From an uncultured bacterium (GTDB taxonomy: Bacteria; Actinomycetota; Actinomycetes; S36-B12): a stretch of 11,687 nt of DNA. This document shows positions 1-6,183 of the stretch, one piece after another. Both the position numbers and the translations under genes were made by a program. Position 1 is the stretch's first letter; each line of letters begins with the position of its first letter. The notes beneath the pieces are model-generated. The model worked only from the letters and a program-made list of their open reading frames with translations, did not search any database and was not told the origin of the DNA. The stretch is from the NCBI GenBank assembly GCA_903940375.1, contig CAJAKT010000306.1, forward strand, positions 1 through 11,687, read 5' to 3'.

Positions 1-68
1 ATCATTGCGGCTCGCAGCTGCTCGACGGATCTCGTCACCCACCCTCAGCGGGCTGCCATAGTTGCGCC

Positions 69-290
69 ATGGCGCCACGCACCCTCATGTTCCTCCGGCA
101 CGCGGAGAAGCCAGCCGACTCAGGACCCCCGTTGGGCGTTGATCAGCACGGGCAGGGCGACCCGCACTCCCTCTCGGCCAAAGGGTGGACGCGGGCCGGC
201 GGTCCTTGCGAGCCCCCCTGGCCGCCCGGTTCCCAGGCCGCCAGCGCGAGTCCGATTGTCGTCACCCGCTCACGCAACGTCGCAGTTTGA
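69..290 (+). pseudogene. Frameshifted remnant of a histidine phosphatase family gene
   Basis: The 73-residue frame begins with a start typical of the histidine phosphatase (phosphoglycerate-mutase-like) superfamily. It has the catalytic RHAEKP motif at residues 10-15, then a GV..G..D..SLS.KGWTRAG stretch to about residue 44. After that the reading turns into a proline/serine-rich, non-family sequence. A shift to the +1 frame near position 200 gives AVLASPPGR and further residues that read more like the family, then stops at 310-312. Full-length members are roughly 150-200 residues, so both the frameshift and the missing C-terminal half argue for a decayed gene; a sequencing indel would explain only the first. 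It lies directly upstream of the transketolase promoter and has no evident link to the pathway. The family call rests on the N-terminal motif only. Confidence 0.45.
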
Positions 291-315
291 CCTAAGACGT
301 CAGTTGTCCTAACAC
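287..315 (+). promoter_or_regulatory. Predicted promoter of the transketolase-RLP operon
   Basis: A TTGACC -35-like hexamer (287-292) is separated by exactly 17 bases from a TAACAC -10-like hexamer (310-315), about 24 bases upstream of the GTG start at 339. The spacer contains CGTCAGTTGTC (298-308). The same 11 bases occur on the minus strand upstream of the cupin gene, also one base before its -10-like hexamer. That matching placement supports this as the real promoter region. The -10 is weak, as expected for a regulated promoter. Confidence 0.5.
304..314 (+). promoter_or_regulatory. Candidate GntR-type operator, site 1
   Basis: TTGTCCTAACA overlaps the predicted -10 of the transketolase operon. 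It matches the TNGTNNNACNA operator type of FadR-subfamily GntR regulators except at one position (AACA instead of ACNA). It is extended upstream by CGTCAG, shared with site 2. Repression by blocking polymerase is the natural reading; the regulator itself is not in the window. Confidence 0.4.
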
Positions 316-338
316 CACCTCATGAATAGTGTGGGTCC

Positions 339-1241
339 GTGATTGATGTGCAGGCGACACAGAAGATGGCGGATCGAATCCGCCTCCGGGTCTTTGAGCA
401 CGTCCTCGCGAACAACGGTGGATACCTGAGCCAAGCGTGCTCGTCGGCCGAACTGCTCGCTGTTCTGTACAACGGGGGGGCACGCCTAGCTCTGCTGCCG
501 GCACCCCTTGCACCACCCGACTTCGTCGCCGTACCGGGGCCGGGGAGGGCGCGGGTCAGTGGTGCGGACTTCCACGGACCCCGGTCACCCAGTCTCGATC
601 GATTGATCATCTCGCCGGCCCACTACGCGCTCGTGGTGTACTCGGCGCTCATCGAGGCCGGCAGACTCGACGCTGCCGCCCTTGAGTCCTTCAACCAGGA
701 CGGTTCTACCGTCGAGATGATCGGCGCTGAGCACTCCCCCGGATTTGAGACCACCACGGGCTCCCTTGGCCAAGCACTGTCGACTGCCGGCGGGGTCGCA
801 CTCGCACGTCGAATGAAGAAGGAGACCGGACGAGTCATCGTCTTCATGAGCGACGGGGAGTTCCAGGAGGGACAGACGTGGGAAGCGTTCCAGGCACTCG
901 CTTTCCACAAACTGAACACTGTCCGCGTGATCGTCGATGTGAACGGAGGACAGTGCGACGGCCCCATGGAATCGGTTATGGCAATCGAGCCCTTGGCGGC
1001 TCGACTCGAAGCCTTCGGAGCAAGCACTGACAGTGTCGATGCTCACGATGTTGCAGCGCTGTATGAGGCCCTCAACCGTGAGACCGGACGCCCACATGTC
1101 GTCCTCGCATATTCGAACCCCACGCAGAACATCCCTCTCCTGGACGAGCGCCGCCCGACCTTGCACTACCTCAGGTTCACCAACGCCGAAGAGCGAGCCC
1201 GATATCGCAACGCCTTCGAGTTGATGCAGGAGGCACAGTGA
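339..1241 (+). CDS. Transketolase-like subunit, N-terminal (ThDP pyrophosphate-binding) half
   Basis: The 300-residue protein is the N-terminal half of a split transketolase and binds the diphosphate and metal of thiamine diphosphate. The ThDP motif is visible as SDGEFQEG (171-178), with metal ligand D172 and N202 thirty residues later in VDVNGGQCDG. GSLGQALSTAGG (141-152) is the usual glycine-rich segment before it. The N-terminal NGGYLSQACSSAELLAVLY (26-44) matches the family's GG-S-LS-xE-LAVLY region, but the His that normally precedes GG is Asn26. The first G of the GDG motif is Ser. The start is GTG at 339, since an in-frame stop lies at 327-329; ATG at 366 (M10) is the alternative, and neither has a strong ribosome site. 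The gene overlaps the C-half by GTGA. The pair may act on a sugar phosphate of this pathway, as apulose-4-phosphate transketolase AptA/AptB does, but the substrate cannot be read from sequence. Confidence 0.85.
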   Translation: MIDVQATQKMADRIRLRVFEHVLANNGGYLSQACSSAELLAVLYNGGARLALLPAPLAPPDFVAVPGPGRARVSGADFHGPRSPSLDRLIISPAHYALVVYSALIEAGRLDAAALESFNQDGSTVEMIGAEHSPGFETTTGSLGQALSTAGGVALARRMKKETGRVIVFMSDGEFQEGQTWEAFQALAFHKLNTVRVIVDVNGGQCDGPMESVMAIEPLAARLEAFGASTDSVDAHDVAALYEALNRETGRPHVVLAYSNPTQNIPLLDERRPTLHYLRFTNAEERARYRNAFELMQEAQ

Positions 1242-2272
1242 ACCCGGAAATCGTCACTCGGCCGCACGTCGAGAACTTCATAGCCTGGTCCGCTGACAAA
1301 CCCGAAGTTGTCGTCCTGACTGCTGATCTGGCGAATTCCTGCGAGGTCGGCAAGTGGCGCGATACCTACCCTGATCGCTGCTTCTCCCTTGGGATGGCCG
1401 AACAGAACATGCTCAGCTTCGCCGCGGGTATGGCCCGCGAGGGATTCGAGCCATGGCTGCACACATTCGCGGTCTTCCTCTACCGTCGGCCACTTGACCA
1501 GTTGATGATGTCCATCGCCTACCCGAACCTTCCGGTGCGCCTCGTGGGTTTTCTGCCCGGAATCACCACGCCTGGAGGCGTCACTCATCAGGCCATCGAC
1601 GACATTGCCGTTCTTCGCGCAGTACCCAACATGACCATCCTTGAGACCGGCGATGCCACCGAGGTCGAATCCGTCCTTGATGTGGCCCACAAAGTCGACG
1701 GGCCTGTCTACATTCGAATGCTGCGCGGCGAGGTGCCCCGTCTGTTCCCGAGGGACGACCCGATGCTCCTCGGCCGGGCTCGTGTCCTGGGTACGGCAGG
1801 TGCGACTCTCGAGTCCCCCGCTGACCTGGTCGTCATCACATCCGGCATCTCGACGGAGGAAGCGCTACGCGCCGTCCCAGCGGTTCGCGAGAAGGGCGTC
1901 GGCGTAACTCATCTGCACATCTCCACGCACAAGCCCTTCGACGATCCGACGGTTCTCACGGCGCTGCGCACCGCCAACCGTGGGGTCCTCACCATAGAGA
2001 ATCACCTCACAACCGGAGGGCTCGGCTCCGCTGTGGCTGAAGTCATGGCAGACAACGGCATTGGTGTTCCGCTGCGTCGGATCGGCCTGCTCGACACCTA
2101 TGCGCATGGCGCCTCGCAAAGTCACCTCCTCGCCGAATACCGCCTTGATGCACGGGCACTGGTGCGGGCAATCGAGGACATGATCGGGAGGGATCTCCGT
2201 GTTGCCGACGGCGAACTCGCGGACGTTCGCATTGCAGCGGTCCACAGCTCGGCCAAGGCTGAGGCGCTATGA
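1238..2272 (+). CDS. Transketolase-like subunit, C-terminal (pyrimidine-binding) half
   Basis: The 344-residue partner of the preceding gene carries the pyrimidine-binding and C-terminal transketolase domains. GMAEQNM contains E55, the glutamate expected to activate the ThDP aminopyrimidine. TFAVFLYRRPLDQL (76-89) and GGVTHQAIDDIAVLR (113-127) are hallmark transketolase_pyr segments, with H117 a likely substrate contact. ENHLTTGGLGSAVAEV near residue 255-270 marks the C-terminal domain. About 25-30 residues beyond the usual end show no recognised motif. It starts at GTG 1238, four bases after a strong AGGAGG (1228-1233), and overlaps both neighbours (GTGA upstream, ATGA downstream), so the three proteins are probably made in equal amounts. 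With DerI supplying erythrose 4-phosphate, a ketol transfer to or from that aldose is plausible. Deoxyxylulose-5-phosphate synthase and pyruvate dehydrogenase E1 beta are more distant alternatives. Confidence 0.85.
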   Translation: MNPEIVTRPHVENFIAWSADKPEVVVLTADLANSCEVGKWRDTYPDRCFSLGMAEQNMLSFAAGMAREGFEPWLHTFAVFLYRRPLDQLMMSIAYPNLPVRLVGFLPGITTPGGVTHQAIDDIAVLRAVPNMTILETGDATEVESVLDVAHKVDGPVYIRMLRGEVPRLFPRDDPMLLGRARVLGTAGATLESPADLVVITSGISTEEALRAVPAVREKGVGVTHLHISTHKPFDDPTVLTALRTANRGVLTIENHLTTGGLGSAVAEVMADNGIGVPLRRIGLLDTYAHGASQSHLLAEYRLDARALVRAIEDMIGRDLRVADGELADVRIAAVHSSAKAEAL

Positions 2273-3366
2273 GCATTAGCGGGACCGATGCTGTCCTCAT
2301 CACGTACGACATATCAGGACCCGATCCGCTCGGCACCGCTGATGCGATCCGTGCGGAGCAGACCATCGAGTTCCCGTATGAGTTGGCAACGACCTGGATC
2401 CAGGAACAGGTGGTCGGACACATCGTCGAGGCTCACGAGTCCGTAGTCACGATCGCCTACAACCCGGACGTGATCGGTGGTGACATAGTTCAGTTTCTCA
2501 ACCTCCTGTGGGGCAACGTCTCCCTGTTCAAGGGCGTTCGCGTGATTGACATCTCGCTGCCCGACTCGGTTCTGGCAGCCTTCCCCGGTCCACGATTCGG
2601 GGTAGATGGGCTGCGAACGATATTCGACGAACCCACACGACCGCTTCTGTGTACGGCACTCAAGCCGATGGGCCGCTCCGCAGACGATCTGGCTGCGGAC
2701 GCCCGCATCCTCACCGAGTCAGGCTTCGACATCATCAAGGACGATCATGGACTGGCCAACCAACCGTGGGCGCCATGGCTAGAGAGAGTCTCGAAGGTCT
2801 CAGCTGCCGTAAGACAGGTGATAGAGGCGACGGGGCAACGCGCTGTCTACATGCCGGCCCTCAATGTCCCTAGCGACAGGATGCATGCAGCAGCGTACGC
2901 GGCAAAGGAAGCAGGGGCAGGAGCGCTTCTGGTACTACCGGGCCTGACTGGCTTCGACGCAATTCGGGTGCTGGCGACTGATGATGAGCTCGCCCTCCCA
3001 ATCATGAGTCACCCCTCGTTCCTGGGCTCGCACGTTGTCAACAATGACCAGGGCGTCTCGCACGGCCTGCTCATCGGAATGATCAACCGTCTCGCTGGCG
3101 CTGACCTATGCATTTTCCCGCACTACGGCGGACGGTTCTCCTTCTCCCCCCAGGAGTGCCGCGACATTCAGGACCGGTGTTCGCAGGACCTCGGTCGGGT
3201 GCGAGCATCATGGCCAACTCCTGGTGGCGGCATGTCCCTGGAGCGTGTCGACGAGATCATCGCCTTCTACGGGAACGACGTCACGCTACTCATCGGAGGG
3301 GCCTTGCATCGCGGAGATCTGGCCACCAACGCACGCGGCATCGCGCGAGCCGTCCGCGACCGGTAG
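2269..3366 (+). CDS. RuBisCO-like protein (form IV type), probable sugar-acid-phosphate decarboxylase or enolase/isomerase
   Basis: The 365-residue protein has the RuBisCO large-subunit fold: an N-terminal ferredoxin-like domain (about 1-115), then the TIM barrel. K132 in LKPMG matches the barrel lysine of RuBisCO (K175). FDIIKDDHG (153-161) is the carbamylation/metal loop, with K157 and D159 kept but the glutamate (E204 of the plant enzyme) replaced by H160. TPGGGM (317-322) and LIGGAL (341-346) resemble the phosphate-binding loops. The HAHRAG segment is replaced by SHPSFLGS and no loop-6 lysine is evident, so CO2 fixation is not expected. RLPs act in methionine salvage and in apionate breakdown, where OiaX decarboxylates 3-oxo-isoapionate 4-phosphate to L-erythrulose 1-phosphate. 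Nearby LerI- and DerI-like genes make the OiaX-type role the best guess. The start is fixed by the ATGA overlap. Confidence 0.85.
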   Translation: MSISGTDAVLITYDISGPDPLGTADAIRAEQTIEFPYELATTWIQEQVVGHIVEAHESVVTIAYNPDVIGGDIVQFLNLLWGNVSLFKGVRVIDISLPDSVLAAFPGPRFGVDGLRTIFDEPTRPLLCTALKPMGRSADDLAADARILTESGFDIIKDDHGLANQPWAPWLERVSKVSAAVRQVIEATGQRAVYMPALNVPSDRMHAAAYAAKEAGAGALLVLPGLTGFDAIRVLATDDELALPIMSHPSFLGSHVVNNDQGVSHGLLIGMINRLAGADLCIFPHYGGRFSFSPQECRDIQDRCSQDLGRVRASWPTPGGGMSLERVDEIIAFYGNDVTLLIGGALHRGDLATNARGIARAVRDR

Positions 3367-3398
3367 CCGAGCGGTCTGAGGACTGAGGTGCCGATTGC

Positions 3399-3872
3399 TC
3401 AGCAGGTCGCGCCGGACTCGTAGTCCGAGATGTGTCCGATCTTCTCGTTGGACGGTGACGTGGGATCAAACGTGTAGCCGAGCCACTCCTTTGCTAGCCG
3501 TCGAGCGAGTTCGAGCCCCACGACACGCTGCCCCATTGTCAGAACTTGGCAGTTGTTCGACAGGATGGATCGTTCGACACTGTAGGAGTCATGCGCGACC
3601 GTCGCTCGAATCCCTTCGACCTTGTTCGCCGCAATCGCCACCCCGATACCAGTACCGCAGATGATGATCGCTCGATCAGCGGCACCACTCTTGATGCGCT
3701 CCGCCGCCATGATTGCCACTTGGCCATAGGAGTTCGCGAGCATGTCATCAGCGAAGACTCCGACATCGACGACGGACTCGACCCTGGAGTCTTTCAGCAG
3801 GTCTGCCAATATGGCGTTCTTGTAGTCGAAGCCGGCATTGTCGGACGCAACCACCATGCGATATCCAGGCAT
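3399..3872 (-). CDS. derI: RpiB-family isomerase, probable D-erythrulose-4-phosphate isomerase (DerI/EryI type)
   Basis: The 157-residue protein belongs to the RpiB/LacAB family, which interconverts aldose and ketose phosphates. ICGTGIGVAIAANK (71-84) carries catalytic C72, and GIRATVAHDSYSVER (87-101) follows. The family's HND, whose His opens the furanose ring in ribose-5-phosphate isomerase, is here SNN (105-107 in LSNNCQV). From memory, Brucella EryI (D-erythrulose-4-phosphate isomerase) has the same LSNN..Q..TMG.RV.G pattern. Loss of the ring-opening His suits a tetrose phosphate, which cannot form such a ring. The N-terminal DHAG motif is DNAG (11-14). ATG at 3872 follows a GAGG/GGAG ribosome site. 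It lies 47 bases after the LerI-like gene and is last in the minus-strand operon, converging on the RLP gene. Expected product: D-erythrose 4-phosphate. A ribose-5-phosphate role is less likely. Confidence 0.8.
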   Translation of the reverse strand: MPGYRMVVASDNAGFDYKNAILADLLKDSRVESVVDVGVFADDMLANSYGQVAIMAAERIKSGAADRAIIICGTGIGVAIAANKVEGIRATVAHDSYSVERSILSNNCQVLTMGQRVVGLELARRLAKEWLGYTFDPTSPSNEKIGHISDYESGATC

Positions 3873-3919
3873 CGAACTCCTCGTTCTCTTGATTTGAGCA
3901 ACTACTGCAGGCCATGAAT

Positions 3920-4705
3920 CTAAGGAGCAAGAGGCCTCGAGATGTGGTCGCGAGCAATGTCAATCAGTGCAAGCAGCCCAGCCGCGGTCCATGCGGCCCG
4001 GCCTACGAAGAGGCCATCTGTGTTCGGATCGGCCAGGAGCTGCGCTGCGTTGTCGCAGTTGACGCTGCCGCCGTACAGCAGCGTTACGCCACCCGCGCCA
4101 TTGGAGCGCGATGCGAGCTCCGCCGCGATCGCCGCCATCACCGGTGCCGTTTCCTCGACCGTCGCCGCCCGCCCGTGCTCGCCGATCGCCCAGACGGGCT
4201 CGTACGCGACGATCACCCGGGCGACCTCCTTCTCCCGCACATCGTCAAAGGCGCGGTTCACCTGCGCCAGGACTGACGTCTCTGCTGAGCCCTCGTCCCG
4301 CATGGCGGCTGATTCTCCGACGCAGACCAAAGGAATGAGTCCCGCGTCCAAGGCAGCCCGCGCTTTCAGGCAGACAGTCTCATCCGTCTCGCCGTGATCC
4401 GCTCGACGCTCTGAATGGCCGATCTCGACCATCACTGCGCCCGCATCGGCCGCCATCCGCATGGAGATCTCGCCAGTCTGCGCCCCCTCCGCCCCCCAGT
4501 GCGCATTCTGGGCACCAATGAGAACCGGGCTGTTCGCCGGCAACTCCTGCCGGACGGCAGCTAACGCCGTGTGCGGTGGCAGAATGAACGCTTGGACTCC
4601 ATCAGGAATCGTCGCGGCGGCGAGTTCACGAGTGTAGGCAACCGCTTCCGCGATGGTCTTGTTCATCTTCCAGCCGGTTCCCACCCACACCTGGGGCACG
4701 CTCAC
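3920..4705 (-). CDS. lerI: Triosephosphate-isomerase-family protein, probable L-erythrulose-1-phosphate isomerase (LerI/EryH type)
   Basis: The 261-residue protein is full length for a TIM. All three catalytic residues are present: K13 in GTGWKMNKT, H97 in EIGHSERR, and E169 in AYEPVWAIGEHG, which also begins loop 6. YGGSVN (211-216) and GLFVGRAAW (231-239) bind phosphate. Canonical TIMs read GGNWKMN; here the Asn is Gly12-equivalent (GTGWKMN). From memory, Brucella EryH, an L-erythrulose-1-phosphate isomerase, also lacks it (GTSWKMNKT) and shares GAQN.HW...GA.TGEIS. It should convert L-erythrulose 1-phosphate to D-erythrulose 4-phosphate, feeding the adjacent DerI-like enzyme. The start is GTG at 4705, six bases after a near-perfect AGGAGG (4717-4712); the nearby ATG at 4709 is out of frame. 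It sits 32 bases after the LsrF-like gene in the same operon. A second housekeeping TIM is the alternative but fits less well. Confidence 0.82.
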   Translation of the reverse strand: MSVPQVWVGTGWKMNKTIAEAVAYTRELAAATIPDGVQAFILPPHTALAAVRQELPANSPVLIGAQNAHWGAEGAQTGEISMRMAADAGAVMVEIGHSERRADHGETDETVCLKARAALDAGLIPLVCVGESAAMRDEGSAETSVLAQVNRAFDDVREKEVARVIVAYEPVWAIGEHGRAATVEETAPVMAAIAAELASRSNGAGGVTLLYGGSVNCDNAAQLLADPNTDGLFVGRAAWTAAGLLALIDIARDHISRPLAP

Positions 4706-4737
4706 TCATGACCTCCTATCGCGTGAGTGGCATTGGT

Positions 4738-5622
4738 TCAGTCGGTGGCTCCATCGCTCAACTCACGGTAGAGGGCATGGGCATCAGCAGCTGACATGTT
4801 CTCGTGAACAACCGCATTCACGGCCGTGATCATCGCCGAGGGTGCGACTCTCTGGAAGATGTTGCGTCCCATGTCGACACCTGACGCTCCGGACTGGATC
4901 GCCCGCGACGCCATCATCAGCGCATCGATCGTTGGCAGCTTCTGGCCGCCGGCCATGATGATCGGAACCGGGCACGCCGATGTGACCTGTTCGAAGTCCG
5001 TCTCACAGTAGTAAGTCTTAACTAGTTGGGCCCCCAGCTCGGCGATGATCCTCGTGGCCAGTCCCAGGTACCGAGCATCGCGCGTGAGCTCACGGCCGAC
5101 GGCGGTCACACCCATCACAGGAACGCCGACGCCGAGTCCCGCATCAACCAGTTGGGTGAGGTTATGGACGGACTGCGTCTCGTTCTCCCCACCGATGAAC
5201 ACCTGCACTGCCGCCGCTGCCGCATCGATGCGCACGACATCGTCGATAGTCATCGCAAGCCGTTCGTCCGACAGCTCCTTGAGAATCGAAGGGCCGCCCG
5301 ACGCACGCAGGACCAGCGCCTTGTCGATGGCCGGCGGGATCAGCGATCGGATCACACCTCGTGTCGCCATAAGGGCATCAACGTCGTCGGCGAGCGGGAC
5401 GATGTTCAGATCGATGCGCTCAAGGCCACTCGTGGGGCCCTGGAAGTAGCCGTGGTCGAAGGCGAGCATGACCGTACGTCCGTCGGAGCGGAAGATGCGG
5501 CCTAACCGATGCTTCATGCCAAAGTCAAGGTTTCCGGCACCCTTGACATGGAATCCGGGGGTCACCTGCGGGGTATCGACGAAGTACTGCTTCGCGGAGA
5601 TGTTGCCCTCGAGATCAGCCAT
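4738..5622 (-). CDS. lsrF: LsrF-type thiolase/aldolase (DeoC/FbaB class I aldolase family)
   Basis: The 294-residue protein resembles E. coli LsrF along its whole length. It has MLAFDHGYFQGPTSGLERID (52-71, with D57), a C-terminal half with VKTYY holding Schiff-base lysine K203 (the same number as in LsrF), MAGGQKLP (223-230) and SGASGVDMGRNIFQ (244-257). LsrF moves the acetyl group of 3-hydroxy-2,4-pentadione 5-phosphate to CoA, leaving dihydroxyacetone phosphate. No other AI-2 gene is present, so here it may cleave a diketo or branched sugar phosphate of this pathway by a retro-aldol or thiolytic reaction; that is inference. The frame stays open to 5910, but the start is ATG 5622: MADLEG aligns with LsrF's own start, AAAGG lies just upstream, and a longer form would overlap the cupin gene. 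It lies 52 bases after the cupin gene and 32 before the LerI-like gene. Confidence 0.85.
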   Translation of the reverse strand: MADLEGNISAKQYFVDTPQVTPGFHVKGAGNLDFGMKHRLGRIFRSDGRTVMLAFDHGYFQGPTSGLERIDLNIVPLADDVDALMATRGVIRSLIPPAIDKALVLRASGGPSILKELSDERLAMTIDDVVRIDAAAAAVQVFIGGENETQSVHNLTQLVDAGLGVGVPVMGVTAVGRELTRDARYLGLATRIIAELGAQLVKTYYCETDFEQVTSACPVPIIMAGGQKLPTIDALMMASRAIQSGASGVDMGRNIFQRVAPSAMITAVNAVVHENMSAADAHALYRELSDGATD

Positions 5623-5674
5623 GTCACGCCTTTCGATTGATGTGGTGACGGCGACGCCGCCTCGTTGATGTCGA

Positions 5675-6052
5675 TTAGTTCCGGGGTGTAGGAACCGGCT
5701 CACCCGGGACCCACGGAACCGGAACAGTGTCCGTCGGGTCGTAGGGCGCCTTGATGAAGAACATCCGGAAGTTCGCGTCGGACGAATTGACGAAGTAGTG
5801 CATTTCGCCGGGCGGACTCTGGTAGACATCACCGACCGCGATCTCATACTGATCCTTACAGTCGACCCACACCGTGCCCTTACCTTCGACGACGATGAAA
5901 CTCTCCTCAACGTTCGCGTGGTAATGGTTGGTCACATCATCGCCGGGCCGAAGCTGCACGATCCCGATGTCGCTGCGCGGTCCGCGCAGAAGATACGCCG
6001 GGCCATGGTCCCCCTGCCGAAAGTCGGGGTTACAGCAGTCCGCGCGCTCCAT
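5675..6052 (-). CDS. Small single-domain cupin, probable metal-binding sugar isomerase or mutarotase-like enzyme
   Basis: The 125-residue protein is a single beta-barrel cupin. Motif 1 is G37-DDVTN-HYH-ANVEE-SFIVVEGKG, with H43, H45 and E49 or E50 as metal ligands. Motif 2 is GDVYQSPPGEMHYFVN (74-89), with H85. The complete 3-His/1-Glu set suggests an active metalloenzyme. The short cysteine-containing N-terminus (MERADCCNPD) and the proline-rich C-terminus have no clear meaning. Cupins of this size next to sugar genes include isomerases, epimerases, dioxygenases and sugar-binding regulators, and sequence alone does not choose. The start is ATG 6052, six bases after GAGGAG; a longer open frame to 6346 would run back into the pfkB gene and has no ribosome site. 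It is the first gene of the predicted cupin-lsrF-lerI-derI transcript. Confidence 0.8.
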   Translation of the reverse strand: MERADCCNPDFRQGDHGPAYLLRGPRSDIGIVQLRPGDDVTNHYHANVEESFIVVEGKGTVWVDCKDQYEIAVGDVYQSPPGEMHYFVNSSDANFRMFFIKAPYDPTDTVPVPWVPGEPVPTPRN

Positions 6053-6084
6053 CGTTGCTCCTCGCGTCCCGTGCCGACCAACAG

Positions 6085-6118
6085 ACCGGTCCGTCCACCT
6101 TGACGCTGAGGGACCGGT
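6085..6118 (-). repeat. Perfect 8-bp inverted repeat in the leader of the cupin operon
   Basis: ACCGGTCC (6085-6092) and GGACCGGT (6111-6118) are exact reverse complements with an 18-base loop. On the minus strand they fall between the predicted -10 (6140-6135) and the cupin ribosome site, so the hairpin would form in the 5' leader. It also lies about 65 bases after the pfkB stop but has no T-run, so a simple terminator is unlikely. Each arm contains the palindrome ACCGGT, so a pair of protein-binding half sites 28 bases apart is the other reading. Confidence 0.45.
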
Positions 6119-6134
6119 AATGACTGCCCACATT

Positions 6135-6160
6135 ATTGTATGACAACTGACGACTTGCAA
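6135..6160 (-). promoter_or_regulatory. Predicted promoter and GntR-type operator (site 2) of the cupin-lsrF-lerI-derI operon
   Basis: On the minus strand the region reads TTGCAAG, then CGTCAGTTGTC (6152-6142), one base, then the -10-like TACAAT (6140-6135). The operator TTGTCATACAA (6146-6136) is a perfect TTGT/ACAA inverted repeat around a 3-base centre, fully matching TNGTNNNACNA, and overlaps the -10. The 11-base block and its distance to the -10 repeat the arrangement at the transketolase promoter. No good -35 is seen at 17 bases. The site lies between pfkB and the cupin gene, suggesting the downstream four genes can be transcribed on their own. Confidence 0.55.
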
Positions 6161-6183
6161 GCGCGGCCCGCAGCCTTCAAGAG

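Noticed and set aside
585..1166. 193-residue minus-strand frame opposite the transketolase N-half
   Set aside because: No recognisable motif, and the opposite strand carries intact ThDP motifs and coupled genes.
2269..3366. Genuine CO2-fixing RuBisCO
   Set aside because: The third metal ligand is His, the HAHRAG segment and loop-6 lysine are missing, and the protein is about 100 residues shorter than form I large subunits. No phosphoribulokinase is nearby.
3377..3401. Terminator hairpin between the RLP and derI genes
   Set aside because: Only a 5-bp CTGAG/CTCAG pairing with a 10-base loop and no T-run; too weak to call.
4703..4709. ATG at 4709 as the start of the TIM-family gene
   Set aside because: It is out of frame with the protein and only two bases from the AGGAGG; GTG 4705 is in frame at six bases.
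4738..5622. Part of an AI-2 (lsr) processing operon
   Set aside because: No LsrACDB transporter, FGGY-type LsrK, LsrG or LsrR is seen; the kinase here is PfkB type and the small neighbour is a cupin, not an LsrG-type monooxygenase fold.
5623..5910. N-terminal extension of the LsrF-like protein
   Set aside because: The frame is open to 5910 but is Arg/Ser-rich, overlaps the cupin gene and lacks a ribosome site; MADLEG at 5622 aligns with LsrF's start and has AAAGG upstream.
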